A stretch of 64,000 nucleotides of DNA from Delphinus delphis (Eukaryota > Chordata > Mammalia > Artiodactyla > Delphinidae): NCBI RefSeq assembly GCF_949987515.2, contig NC_082691.1, positions 64,239,740-64,303,739 on the forward strand, read 5' to 3'. Shown piece after piece: positions 46,831 through 57,545 of this stretch. Position numbers and translations under genes: made by a program. The stretch's first letter is position 1. Every line of letters starts with the position of its first letter. Below the pieces are notes generated by a model. That model was given only the letters and a program-made list of their open reading frames with translations, did not search any database and was not told the origin of the DNA.

Positions 46831-48102
46831 GGTTGAATTGACCATGGACCACAGAAACAACTTACTTGGCTGCTGGCTAATATTTTATATTAACAAAGAT
46901 GACTGTGTGCATTTACTGCAACATCAATAGTTTTGTTTAAAAACATTGTCATGGTGCTGCCCTTTTTTAGTTTGAGAATATGCTCATGATAAAAGCCTTA
47001 AGTAAAAATCTAGTTGAAGTCAAAGAATGCCAGAATAATAAGTCCCAGGTCTTCTGATTGCCGATTCAAAAAACCCCCAAGAATCAAGTGTGGACTCTCA
47101 CTTTTCAGGACCAGCTATGTAATTTGCAGGGCCTGGTGCAAAATGAAAATGTGGAGTGGCCTCTTATTCGAAATTATTAAGAATTTCAAGACTGAAATAG
47201 CAGAGCATTAAACCGAGAGCTCTGTGTCACTGCACAGGATGCATCTGCATGAGGCTGGCCCTACTCATTTCTTACAACTGTATATATTTTTTGCATCCAA
47301 GGAAAACAAACCTTAGGAGGTTTGTTTACTTAGTGAACTTTATCCACCTAATATCTCTTTAAATTATCACGAAGCTGGAATAGTTCAGGGTATCCATGCT
47401 GCCTGAGGTCCACTGATATTCAGCCTTCAAAATAATCCACTTTTGTTTTGTATTGGATTATATGAGAGCCTCAGTTTTAGAGCAGGAAGATTAAAAGATA
47501 CTTCAAATACTCTTCCTACCCTTTGAATAGGTTATGATCTTGTTCTGAAGACAGTGCTAAATGGTGAGGCTAGAAGCATCCCACAGCAAGGTAAACAGGG
47601 ATTGCTACTTCTGAAAGAGATAAGGTCATTTCTAGTCCATCATCATTGGTATCCATGGTCTGACTAGCAGCAGCAACCTCTGGTTTAATGGTTTGCAAAT
47701 GTGGTCCAGCCTGAGAGGCAACCCTAAGAGAAAGTGAGAATGGGACTGAGACACAATCCAGGGTGGAGGCAGGGCCCCAGGTCTCCAGATGCCATCAGGT
47801 AATTTTAGCTAATGATGGTGATCAGTGCTAGAATCCACCAAGGCATTGCTGGCCAATCAGCTCCTTTCCTTGGGCTTTATTTTCTCCATCATTCAAAGGA
47901 AGACTGTACTGTTCAGAGGTTATTTTTTAATATTAACCAGACTTTAAATATTCTCTTGCATTTTGATTTTTTTTTTGGAGTCAGGCATTTTGATTTTTTT
48001 TTTTTTTTGGAGTCAGGCATTATAAAAAATGCAAGCTACTGGGCCGCTTTATTCACATAAGAAAAGAAACCTTCTGCATATTTTCATTACAGGTCCATCT
48101 TG
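46831..48102. other. Intergenic with an unnamed dispersed repeat
   Basis: 47120-47260 ('cagggcctggtgcaaaatgaaaatg', then 'gaaattattaagaatttcaag') resembles a common mammalian repeat I cannot name. A local tandem duplication lies at 47958-48016. No gene. Confidence 0.4.
47958..48016. repeat. Two-unit tandem duplication
   Basis: GCATTTTGA, a T-run, GGAGTCAG (47958-47984) is followed directly by the same unit with a longer T-run (47985-48016), then the start of a third (GCATT). Confidence 0.95.
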
Positions 48103-48118
48103 ACATCTTAAACTTTTT

Positions 48119-48330
48119 TTTTTTTTTTTTTTTTTTTGCAGTACGCGGGCCTCTCACTGTTGTGGCCTCTCCCGTTGCGGAGCACAGGCTCTGGACGCGC
48201 AGGCTCAGCGGCCATGGTTCGCAGGCCCAGCCGCTCCGCGGCGTGTGGGATCCTCCCAGACCGGGGCACGAACGCATGTCCCCTGCATCAGCAGGCGGGC
48301 TCTCAACCACTGTGCCACCAGGGAAGCCCA
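48119..48330 (-). mobile_element. CHR-type SINE, short form
   Basis: Short form with a T-run of over 20 bases. Target-site duplication ACATCTTAAA plus T at 48103-48112 and 48331-48340, after which the tail begins. Confidence 0.94.
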
Positions 48331-48344
48331 ACATCTTAAATTTT

Positions 48345-49508
48345 AATAATGATTTAAGGCTGTCTCTAGATTTTTAGGACGTTCTAAAGATGAGATGATT
48401 TGGCCACAAAGGTTTAAAAAATATTAAATGAAATGAGCAGAAACATTAGTTCAACATTTCAAGGACAATTTATCACTAAACAAATGAATTTGAACCTATG
48501 GAGATCTTTCTTATAAGACTTCAAAGGCTTTCCTTAAAGATAACTAAAATAAATATCATAAACTATTTAAAAATTTCTGCGTACACTTAAATCGTAAAGT
48601 GAATTGTTTTTTGTGGGTCAGAAGTAAACCATTTGTACAGGAGGACACGTGACCACTCATATTTACAAGGGTAAACTTTTCTTCACTTCCATTTTTGTAT
48701 TTGATAGGGCTGTTAGCATTTCAAAGTAGTTTGGCTTGTGTTGTGATTGTTTAAATGTTCCCATTAAACTGTGGGTATCAGTTTCACAGGAAGTGAAATG
48801 TCACAGGGTACTCGACTCTGGTATAGACTAAAGAATTCAGCCAAACACATTTGGAATCATAGGTTTCTCCCCCTTTACGTAAATATTCTGGGAATTTAAC
48901 TTTCTTTCTGGTTCTACACCAGGTTCTCGCACAAGTAGGACTGACTTTCACTTTGACCATTCTGATTCAGATATTATCTAGAGAAGGAGGCAGCCTGCTC
49001 CAGAAATGGGAGACTGGGGCATGGATCACCTCCCTTCTGTGCAGACTTAACGAAACTGCTGTATATGCAGCAATGGCTAGCAGAGTGCAAGGAATTCCTT
49101 CCCGCAAAGAAAAGTCCACACGGAAAGTTGCAAGGAAGCTGAGTTGTGCTATCTTCATGGCAGTTAGCCTGGTTCCTCTATCTCAGCCAGGCGAGATATC
49201 CCTGCAAGGCAGTCAGCCAGGACCGGCAGTGTCCCCGTATTCCTGACTCCTGCTGAGATTCTCCTTTTCTGAGCCCCACTCCTCCCCTTCTGATCTTCAC
49301 GTTCTTTCCTTAGATATGTTAATGCCCTCTCCAAGGAGCTACCTGGGGCAGCTTCTCAGCTTCTTTGAGGGGATTTTATATCTCTACTCAGATTATTTAT
49401 GGCGCCCATAGAGTCCATAGAGTTGGCTCAGAGAGTAGCCTGCATTCCCTGTTTACAAATTCAGGTGAGGGTTGCAGGCAGAGGGTACCACTTCTGTGTC
49501 CCAGATGT
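48345..49508. other. Intergenic, no feature recognised
   Basis: Nothing identified. Confidence 0.5.
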
Positions 49509-49517
49509 CTGACAGGG

Positions 49518-49736
49518 GATTCATTTATTTATTTACTTATTTATTATTTTTGCGGTACGTGGGCCTCTCACTGTTGTGGCCTCTCCCGTTGCAGAGCACA
49601 GGCTCCGGACGCGCAGGCTCAGCGGCCATGACTCACGTGCCCAGCCGGCATGTGGGATCTTCCCGGACCGGGGCACAAACCCGTGTCCCCTGCATCGGCA
49701 GGCAGACTCTCAACCACTGCGCCACCAGGGAAGCCC
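49518..49736 (-). mobile_element. CHR-type SINE, short form
   Basis: Short form, TTTATT-type tail instead of a pure T-run, with a small internal deletion relative to the other three copies near 49645. Target-site duplication CTGACAGGG at 49509-49517 and 49737-49745. Confidence 0.94.
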
Positions 49737-50031
49737 CTGACAGGGAGCTTTAAAGCATTCATACTTGGATTGTGCTAAATTCAAGGCTGGACCCCTAAAT
49801 AGCCAATGTTTCTAATTGATGAAAATAGATAAAATAATTGATAATTATAAAGATTATTCAGTTGAATCATAGGAAACTGCCAATATTCAACCATTTTTGC
49901 TTATCAGTATAAGTTGCAAAATGGTTTCAGACATCAATGAAGAGATATTGAAAGGTTTTTACTTTGTCTTTTCACTATATTCCATACCCCCTAACTTCTT
50001 TTCCTGTACCCTGTATACCTGTGCTAAGACC

Positions 50032-50060
50032 ACACACACACACACACACACACATACACA

Positions 50061-50094
<34 letters not shown>
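50032..50094. repeat. (CA)n microsatellite with ATAC interruptions
   Basis: About 63 bp of CA repeats broken twice by TA. Open ORFs through it on both strands are artefacts. Confidence 0.97.
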
Positions 50095-50102
<8 letters not shown>

Positions 50103-50359
50103 CAGAATATGACTTATTCTTTCTTTCCTGGGACCTTAGAGAGGTAAGAAAAGCAGATGACGATGAGGTAACACATTTATATGAATGAAAGGCAGTTCTA
50201 GTCACAATACTCTTGTCCTTTGTTCAGGGTTATCCACCCACCCTCATCTCCCTCCTCCAAGTCTGCCTGAAATCACTCAACTTAGCCTGAAAGCAATGAA
50301 GGCTTGAGGGCAGGCAGCTTGTGTATGGAACAAGCCCCAGTGTTGAGTCACAAACTCTG

Positions 50360-50525
50360 GATTCTGCATTTGGTTTGATTACTTTCTGGTATGTGATCTT
50401 GGACACGTTACCTAACCATGGTGTGTTTCAGTTTTCTCATCTGTAGCATAGGGACAATCTTATCTACTTGATAGAGTTGAAGGGGGCCAAATAAGATAAT
50501 ATCTGTAATGTACCTAAAACTGGGA
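50360..50525 (+). repeat. MIR SINE
   Basis: 'tgtgatcttggacacgttacctaacc' then 'cagttttctcatctgtagcat' is the MIR core. Confidence 0.8.
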
Positions 50526-50845
50526 GCCAAACTCCTTAAGACCAATAAGATTAAATTTCTTGTCCCCTGGAGCTTCCAGCCTCCATGCCCCCCCATCTAC
50601 CACACATGGCTCAGAAACCAAAGAGCTGCTTTCCTTGAAGTGACATGTGGCCTGGGACATTGGGTGTCTCAGTAGTGACCAGGCAGCTGGGTGAGTCATG
50701 GCTAGTGGGGTCTCTGTTGCTTTGGGAAAGATAACTTGCAGCTGGGGAGGCACAGAAGTGGCTTTGTGGCGTCAGTGACATTTGGGCTGGTCCCTAAGGA
50801 TGGTTAGGATTTAGACATACCCTCTAGGCCAGCTCCGTCTCATTA
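50526..50845. other. Intergenic, no feature recognised
   Basis: Nothing identified. Confidence 0.5.
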
Positions 50846-51014
50846 AACTTTCTGCAGTGATGGAAATGTGCTCTAATCTGTGCTGTCTAAAACGGGCGGC
50901 TACTGAGCACTTGGACTGTGGCTGTGGTGACTGAGGGGAGAATTTTAAATTTAATTTTAATTAACGTAAACAGGAACATATGGCTAGTGGCTACGGTACT
51001 AGACAGCCCAGGAC
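50846..51014. mobile_element. Short foldback DNA transposon remnant
   Basis: 'gtgctgtctaaaacgggcggctac' type left end pairs with 'gtggctacggtactagacagccc' at the right, flanking a TTTAATTTTAATTAA core. This is a common non-autonomous mammalian element of DNA-transposon type; exact name not recalled. Confidence 0.6.
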
Positions 51015-51344
51015 TAGGCAGAGGAAACAGCAAAAGTGAGAGAAGCAGAAAATCATGGGGGCAGGTGTAGGGTGCAGCTCGCGTTTCAGCTCGGCTGAAG
51101 CCCAGGGTGTGAGAAGGACGCTAGTAGTACAGGCAGCCGGAGAGGGAAGTGCAGCAAATCCATGGTCAGTGGAAAGAATTTAAATGTTCTTTCCTAAGCC
51201 ATGGGAGCTAGCGAAGGTTGGTGAGCAAAAGAATGACAGCATGTTGCTCAATTCGGAGCGATGAATCTAGTAGGAGGTAGGGGAGTGGAGTCTCTCTGAC
51301 TAGACCAGATAGAAGCTGGAAATGGAAACATTTGGGAGCGTTAC

Positions 51345-51560
51345 TGTGAAAACCCAGATGAAGCTCTTACTGAGTGCAGGGCACTGTGCAAACAGCTCTG
51401 CCTGGAATATCTCATGTAACTCTGAGGCAGGTGTTACCAAGAGATCCATCTTACGGACAAGGAAATGGGGTTTACCATCGATTAACTTGAAATCCTCAAG
51501 TAAGTACAGAAAGAAAATTCGAATCCAGGTCTGTTGGATTCCAAAGACCACAGAAGAAAG
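51345..51560 (-). repeat. MIR SINE
   Basis: 'gtgcagggcactgtgcaaacagc', 'ttacggacaaggaaat' and 'aattcgaatccaggtctgttgg' match the MIR complement. Confidence 0.65.
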
Positions 51561-52789
51561 TACTTAACTCCACTCCACCTCTGGTGTAGATCTCCCTGGG
51601 GAAAGCAGTGTCATGAGAAGCGACACAAAGCCAACCCTAAAGGTGAGGACTTGACATTAAATGAACTGGGTGTGGCTTTTCTCAAGGCCTGAGATAGGAA
51701 ACTCTTCTTTTCTTTCAACATGCTTTTCTGAATGGGACTCCCTGCTTTGTTGCCAGACCTGACCTCTCTCATTTTTCTACTGCCTTGGTGAATGCCTAAA
51801 TTAGGCCATTCCTGAGCCCATTAGCTTGCCTATTTGTGGGCCAGAAGAGTTATTATCTATATTTGGGGAACTCTCCAGTAGCAGAGACTTATTTCCTTCC
51901 TGAGATCTCTTCAATTTGCAGGCAATTATCTGATGGCTTTGAAAATTTCTTTTACAATCTTCCCTTAAGAGGCAGCTCAACATGGTGTTAAAAACAGCAA
52001 CTCACCAGGCTGCCTGGGTCTGGACTCTCTCTGGTTTACAGCCTGACTTTGAGCATGTTATGGACAAGACAACCTGCTTCATGAACTGGTTTTAAAGATG
52101 AGGAAAGGTACTTAACGTGCTTAGAATTGTGCAAAGCATTTCCTATACGTGGTTTACAAGCATTATGACTTGCCAGAAACTGGGCGGGGATGGGGCGGGA
52201 GTGGCCAGGAGGAGGAAGAAGCAATTCTCAAAAGACCACTGGGAAACATCTGGATGTGAATCAAAAGGAATTGGTCAGAAAGATACTGGAAGGCCAGTTT
52301 TCTGAGTTTAAGTTCAGACTCCTCCTAAAAGAGAAGCCTTACAAATGTAAACGCATGCGGAGAAGTTTGGCTGGAAGGGAAGGGAAAAGGAAGTTTTGAC
52401 AGGTACTGGAAAGAACAGTTTCTACGAGTGGGAGCAAACTCTTCGCACTCTCGGGCAGATGACAGGGCCTTACCCTCTGTCGGGGTCGGAGCGGGCACTT
52501 CAATTGCAGCGTCCAGAGCTGCTCTCGCCGGTAGCCTCAGTGCTGCCACCTACAGGGCCTTTGAGGCAAAGCGCGCAGCCCTCACGGCTCCTGGGCGGCG
52601 GGGACGCTGGGCCGGCGCTGGATGGGTAACCTCTTCGCTAGCCATCATTAGCTTCCCTCTCTTACAGGTTTTAATGCTTATAGCCCTAGACACAAAAGTC
52701 TGGGAGACATTTATAAACATTATTTCCAAAACGGGGGAGGGAATGAAAAAATAAAATCAGAAAAAGCTCCACACATAGAAATGTAGAAA
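51561..52789. other. Intergenic; small GC-rich patch
   Basis: 52440-52630 is GC-richer with a few CpGs ('gggcggcggggacgctgggccgg'-type text split by others) but too short and isolated for a promoter call. No gene recognised. Confidence 0.45.
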
Positions 52790-52965
52790 TGTCACATTTA
52801 TGTAGAACCAAGTGTTAGGCACCGAGTTAGGGGCTTGGCACATGAAATTGCATTTAATCCACATAATAGATAGCATCAGTAGCTTTATGCCTGTTTCAAG
52901 GTAGATTGAATAACCCAATACACAATTGTTTCGAACCCGTGCCACTCCCATTCCAAAATCCATAT
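52790..52965 (-). repeat. MIR SINE
   Basis: 'gtgttaggcaccgagttaggggc', 'catttaatccacataat' and 'ttcgaacccgtgccac' give a MIR complement. Confidence 0.65.
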
Positions 52966-53384
52966 ATGTCGTAACACACTACCTGACAAATGATTGTCCC
53001 ACCTTTCCCAAGTATAAAAGTGCACACAACTGAGTTGACGTCACAAAGAGCTTCTGTTTGCACGTGGCAAATGATGCTTACCCTGAGCTTTGAAAATCTG
53101 AACTTCTCAAATGAAGATGCTATAGCAGAAATTTTTCACTTATATAAGGGAGTAGGGACTTTATTACCACGGCCCAAATCTTGGTCCATTTGTAAATTAT
53201 TTCTATTAATCCAAGCCAATCTGAGTGCATTAATGTTGTAGCGTCAACTACAAAACAAAGTGTCGGTCTTGCTTTTACCAGCTCAAACTCTGTATTAATT
53301 AATCAACGTTTGGGCACATTTATGCTACATTTATACTACAAAGGTCATGTTTAAATTGGCCTTCCTGTGGTACTAACAGTGATT

Positions 53385-53560
53385 CTCAAGCTTCGGTGTA
53401 CATACCATTCACCTGGGGACCTTGCTGAAATGCATATTCTGATTCAGTGAATCTGGGGTGGACTCTGAGATTCTGCATCTCTAACCAGCTCCCAGGTGAT
53501 GAGGTAGCTACTGGCAAGCGCACTTTGAGTTTCAAGGGGTTTGAAGATCTTGAAGTTCTT
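53385..53560 (+). mobile_element. MER5A-like hAT element, nearly complete
   Basis: Starts CAGTGATTCTCAAGCTTCGG, then 'attcacctggggaccttgc', 'tgcatattctgattcag' and 'tctaaccagctcccaggtgatg'. TIR-bounded non-autonomous element. Confidence 0.75.
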
Positions 53561-55324
53561 CTGAATCACCAAAATAAAATTTTACTTGTTTGTGTATTAC
53601 TTATATTTTATTGTCTCTTAATACGTTGAGTCAGTAAACCATAATCTATGTCCCATCTAAAATACTTTATCAACTAGAACAATGAATTTACCCGAATATT
53701 CTGTTCCTTTACCCCGGCTGGATTATGAAGTGTTTGTCTTTAGAGACTCTGACCTAAAGGAATTTCACCTTCAATCAAAGGGTAATTTACACACCATGAG
53801 AATTATTTTCCAAACTTTAAGAGAGAGTAATGATGATACCAACATAAGAAAAACGTCAAAATTAAACTTTCTGCTTTCTTTGGTTTTTCAGTCTGACTCT
53901 TTTGCCATCTAGGGAATTGACTGCATGGAAGTATAGAGCAGTAGACCCACTGACCCACTTAAAAACCAGGAAGCACCTTCTAATATCCCTCAGATTTGGG
54001 GGTCCATTTATGCTTACACGTATGAGTCTGCAGATGTTGAAGCAGGAAAAGTAATACATTCCCATGTGATACAGAGCAAACACCTATGGTGATGCTCAAA
54101 GGACAAGCTATTTATAGCAGTAAAGAATAAACTGACCCATAAATAGACAGTCATTTACTTGTTTGTTTTGTCTCGGGTCCATTGAATGGCATCCGTTATT
54201 ATAACAAAAGGTAATGCCCAGTAATTATTTCCATCATACACCTCACTGGGGATGAAAACTGCAATGGAACTAGATCTTCTGTTTGGAATTGATTTTTTTT
54301 TCCCAACATCAATTAAAATATACAAGAAAAAGATACTAAAAAAATAATAAATAGCCTATTAACTCAAAAAATTATGCAAGAAAGGTGTTGAGTTCTCCCC
54401 CATGCCTTCCTATTTACACAGATAAAATACATATACGTAAATGGTTAAATGTAAATGACGGCCTTATATATCTTAGAGAATAGAATGTCTCAAATTAGAA
54501 TAGTGGAAATGATGGCAACTTTAATAGGAAGAAAATGAAAGAAAGTATGGTAACTTCAATGGGAACAAAGTATCTGTTATGCACATTGTAGTTTTTCAAA
54601 AACTGTGCATTTACTGCCTTAAGATTGATTGCTGGGTTTGCATAGCAAAGACTGACATGGATTGTGAAGATAAGGGTGGGCTCCAGAGTGGGAAGCTGGC
54701 TGCTGCTATCTACTTACCGTGATCTCAGGGCTTCAGCAAGGCTAGTATCTCTTTCCTCCTTTGCAGTTCCTACTCTTAAGCCCCCAATTTTCTACTTTTA
54801 GTCTTAGTTCTTTAGGTTGAGGCATTGCTTATTAGTAGATGCTGTTGCACCCAGATATTGGTATATTAACTATGTAGAATTATTATTACCAGAAGTATCT
54901 ATGTTGGCCAACTTCTGTTCAGGGCAACCGTGTGGCAGGCTTCAGGCAGAGAGGAAAAGGTACTGTCCTCGCAGCTTAAGTTTTAAAAATCCAGGAGAAG
55001 AACTGGGGTCATATCTTCAAACCTGGATCAATGAATGTGGTCAGAGGGATAGAGATTACAACTGGCCCCCTTTTGGCCTCATGATCTGCCTGTTTGCTGG
55101 AAGTGTGTGTGTGGGGGGGTGGTTATAATTATTTCAAACTTTAGTAAAACCATATATTTTGAGGAATATTTCCCAAAGAAGGGACTTGCTCTTCTGGAAA
55201 AAAAATTCATGTCCATCACAACTTGGAACAAGTTACTTTATTTGAACTTCAGTTGAAGCGTTTGTATGTTTGTTTGAGGCAGTAGAATTAGATGCCTTCT
55301 GAGGGCCCTTTCATATCTAAAATC
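53561..55324. other. Intergenic, no feature recognised
   Basis: 1.8 kb with no recognised repeat. Short ORFs only. Confidence 0.45.
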
Positions 55325-55515
55325 TCTACTTTTCAGTTACGTTCCTATGGAGCACTTTATGAAATGATTTCATATCCAACTCTGACAAGCAGGTAGAGGT
55401 GATTCTACTTCACCCTCCTATTAGATGGGGGAAACCAAGCCTCACAAAGTTAATTAATTTGCCTCAATCATTAGAATGTCAAGTGGCAGAACTAGGACTA
55501 CATACTAAGTGATTG
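55325..55515 (-). repeat. MIR SINE, diverged
   Basis: 'gatgggggaaaccaagcctcacaaagttaatta' and 'caagtggcagaactagga' keep MIR complement order. Confidence 0.5.
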
Positions 55516-56159
55516 GATTAGTTTCAAAGGATTCCCTTTGAATGCTACCCACATTAGTGAAATTAGTTTTGTTCATTCTGTAATGACCACTAACTAATCT
55601 TATTGGTAGCAAACTACTATAAATTAAGCTAGAGTTGATGGGATAGTTTTGATGAATTAAATCTTGGGCACTTGAATTTTTAATTTAGCTGCCTTCTGAG
55701 AGATGCTGAGGTCATTCATTAATATGATTACTGTCTTTCTGATGGGAAGTACTGGAAAGTACGGCTTGGGGAAAGAAAAGCTACTGAGAATTCAAGTTGA
55801 AAGAAACTGCTTATAGGAAGGGATTGAGGGAGAGACTGGGGGCGAAACTGATTATTATCTTCCAGCTCACAGACACTTGATATTATGCGTGAAGCAGATA
55901 GCGGTCAAATAAGTCGCCATTGTTTGTTTTAAGAATTCCCTAAATAAATATTTACTCCACACAATCAATGAAGTCTAGAAAGTCAATGGAATGTGTTTTA
56001 TTTTTAACAAGGCTTAAATTAATTGTATATCTCCTGCATCTACAAACATCTATTAAGATCACTCTGAGAACTAGCTTAGAGCTCCTAATGACTGGCTTTC
56101 TTTTTAAGCAAGGATTTCAGGCTAGCATATAAAGTTTTTAAGACCAAAGGGGAAAATAA
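55516..56159. other. Intergenic, AT-rich, candidate regulatory sequence
   Basis: No repeat recognised. CCATTGTTTGTTTT at 55917-55930 and AAATAAATATTTA at 55942-55954 are SOX-like and FOX-like words next to each other. Not evidence of function alone. Confidence 0.35.
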
Positions 56160-56690
56160 TCTTTGATTAAGAATGTATAACATTATGATTCAAAAGCCTT
56201 AATGCACATACCTTTGGTCTGCCAACTAATGAATTTATCCTTGAGGAAATAAACATGCAGAGTAAAAGGATGTTCACTGAAGCATCTCTTAGAGTAGTAA
56301 AAACAGGAACAACTTAGATGGGAGATTATTATTATTATTTTACAATTCAATACTTTCTGATTTATTCATGGAGTTATGCAACCATTACCACAAGCAATTT
56401 TAGAACATTTTCATCACCCCTAAAAGAAACCCTGTACCCCTTAGCAGTCATTTTTCATTTCCTCCCAAGACCCTAAATCCTGGTAACATTTTGTTTCTAT
56501 AGATTTGCCTACATTGGACAATTCCTATAAATGGAATCATATAAACTAGCTTCTTCCACTAGCGTAATGTTTTTAAGGTTCTAGATGGGAGATTATTGAG
56601 GAAGATTATGGTACCTTCATACAGTGGAATATTCTGTAATCGTTAAAAATGATGCTGCCAAAGAATAATTAGTGACAAAAACATTCACAA
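56160..56690 (+). mobile_element. Old L1M ORF2-tail, split by another L1
   Basis: 56220-56330 ('aatttatccttgaggaaataaacatgc', 'gatgttcactgaagcatctc', 'acaggaacaacttagatggg') continues at 56598 ('ttcatacagtggaatattctg'). Both parts are one old L1 sense-strand ORF2 end. Confidence 0.65.
56331..56581 (-). mobile_element. L1 3' fragment nested in an older L1
   Basis: 251 bp in reverse orientation, from an (ATT)n tail through an L1 3' end ('atggagttatgcaaccattac', 'ccctaaaagaaaccctgtacc', 'cctataaatggaatcatata'). Perfect 16-bp target-site duplication TAGATGGGAGATTATT at 56315-56330 and 56582-56597. Confidence 0.9.
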
Positions 56691-56694
56691 TAGC

Positions 56695-56935
56695 TTAACC
56701 AATAAGAGCATAAGTTCCAGAGTCAGGCAACCTGGATTCTGATTCTAGTTCAACCAACTCCCCATTGTGTGACCTTGAACAATTTACTTAATCTTTTGTG
56801 CATAATTTTACTCAGATATAAAATGGGGCTAATAACAATTGTATCGGCCTCAGAAGCTTGTTGGGTGAAATGAATGAGGTAATCCATATAAACAGCTTAG
56901 CACAGAGCCAGGCTCTATAATAAGGTTATCAAAGA
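56695..56935 (+). repeat. MIR SINE, near full length
   Basis: 'agagtcaggcaacctggattctg', 'gtgtgaccttgaacaatttactt', 'aaaatggggctaataaca' and 'gcttagcacagagccaggc' in order. Confidence 0.9.
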
Positions 56936-57004
56936 GTGCCACATTTTCTTTCTTTGCTGATCTGTATTTCTTACGTTTAGGGCCAACAATTATGTTAATT
57001 TGGT

Positions 57005-57545
57005 AATGATGAAGAAAATATAAAAGTTATTTTTAAAAAATTATTAAAAAATTTTAAATTGTGGTAATATACATATTACATAAAATTTACCATCTTAACC
57101 ATGTTTAAGTTTACAGTTCAGTAGTGCAAAATACGTTCACATTGTTGTATAACCAATTTCCAGAACGTTTTTCATCTTGCAAAACTAAAACTCTATACCC
57201 ATTAAACAATAGCTCTCCATCCCCCCTTCCCCAGCCCTTGGTAACCACCATTCTACTTCCTGTCTCTATAAATTTGACTACTCTAGGGACCTCAAATAAG
57301 TGGAACTGTATAGTATTTGTCTTTTTGTAATTGGCTTATTTCACTTAGCATACTGTCCTCAAGCTTTATCTATATGGTAGCCTGTGTCAGCATTTCCTTC
57401 CTTTTTAAGGCTGAATAATATTCCATTGTATGTATATACCACATTTTGCTTATCCATTTATCTGTTGATGAACAATTGAGATGCTTCTGTCTTTTGGCTA
57501 TTGTGACTAATACAGCTATGAACATGGATGTACAAATATTTAAAT
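57005..57545 (-). mobile_element. Old L1 3' end with ORF2 remnant
   Basis: Reverse-oriented 3' UTR ('ttcacattgttgtataacc', 'actctatacccattaaac', 'ggaactgtatagtatttg') running into the ORF2 end; MEYYSALKRKE can be read on the minus strand near 57400-57430. Decayed. Confidence 0.85.

Noticed and set aside
50032..50094. CRISPR-like array
   Set aside because: It is a CA microsatellite; there are no spacers and the genome is mammalian.
52440..52630. Second CpG-island promoter
   Set aside because: GC-rich patch is under 200 bp with few CpGs and no exon-like sequence beside it.
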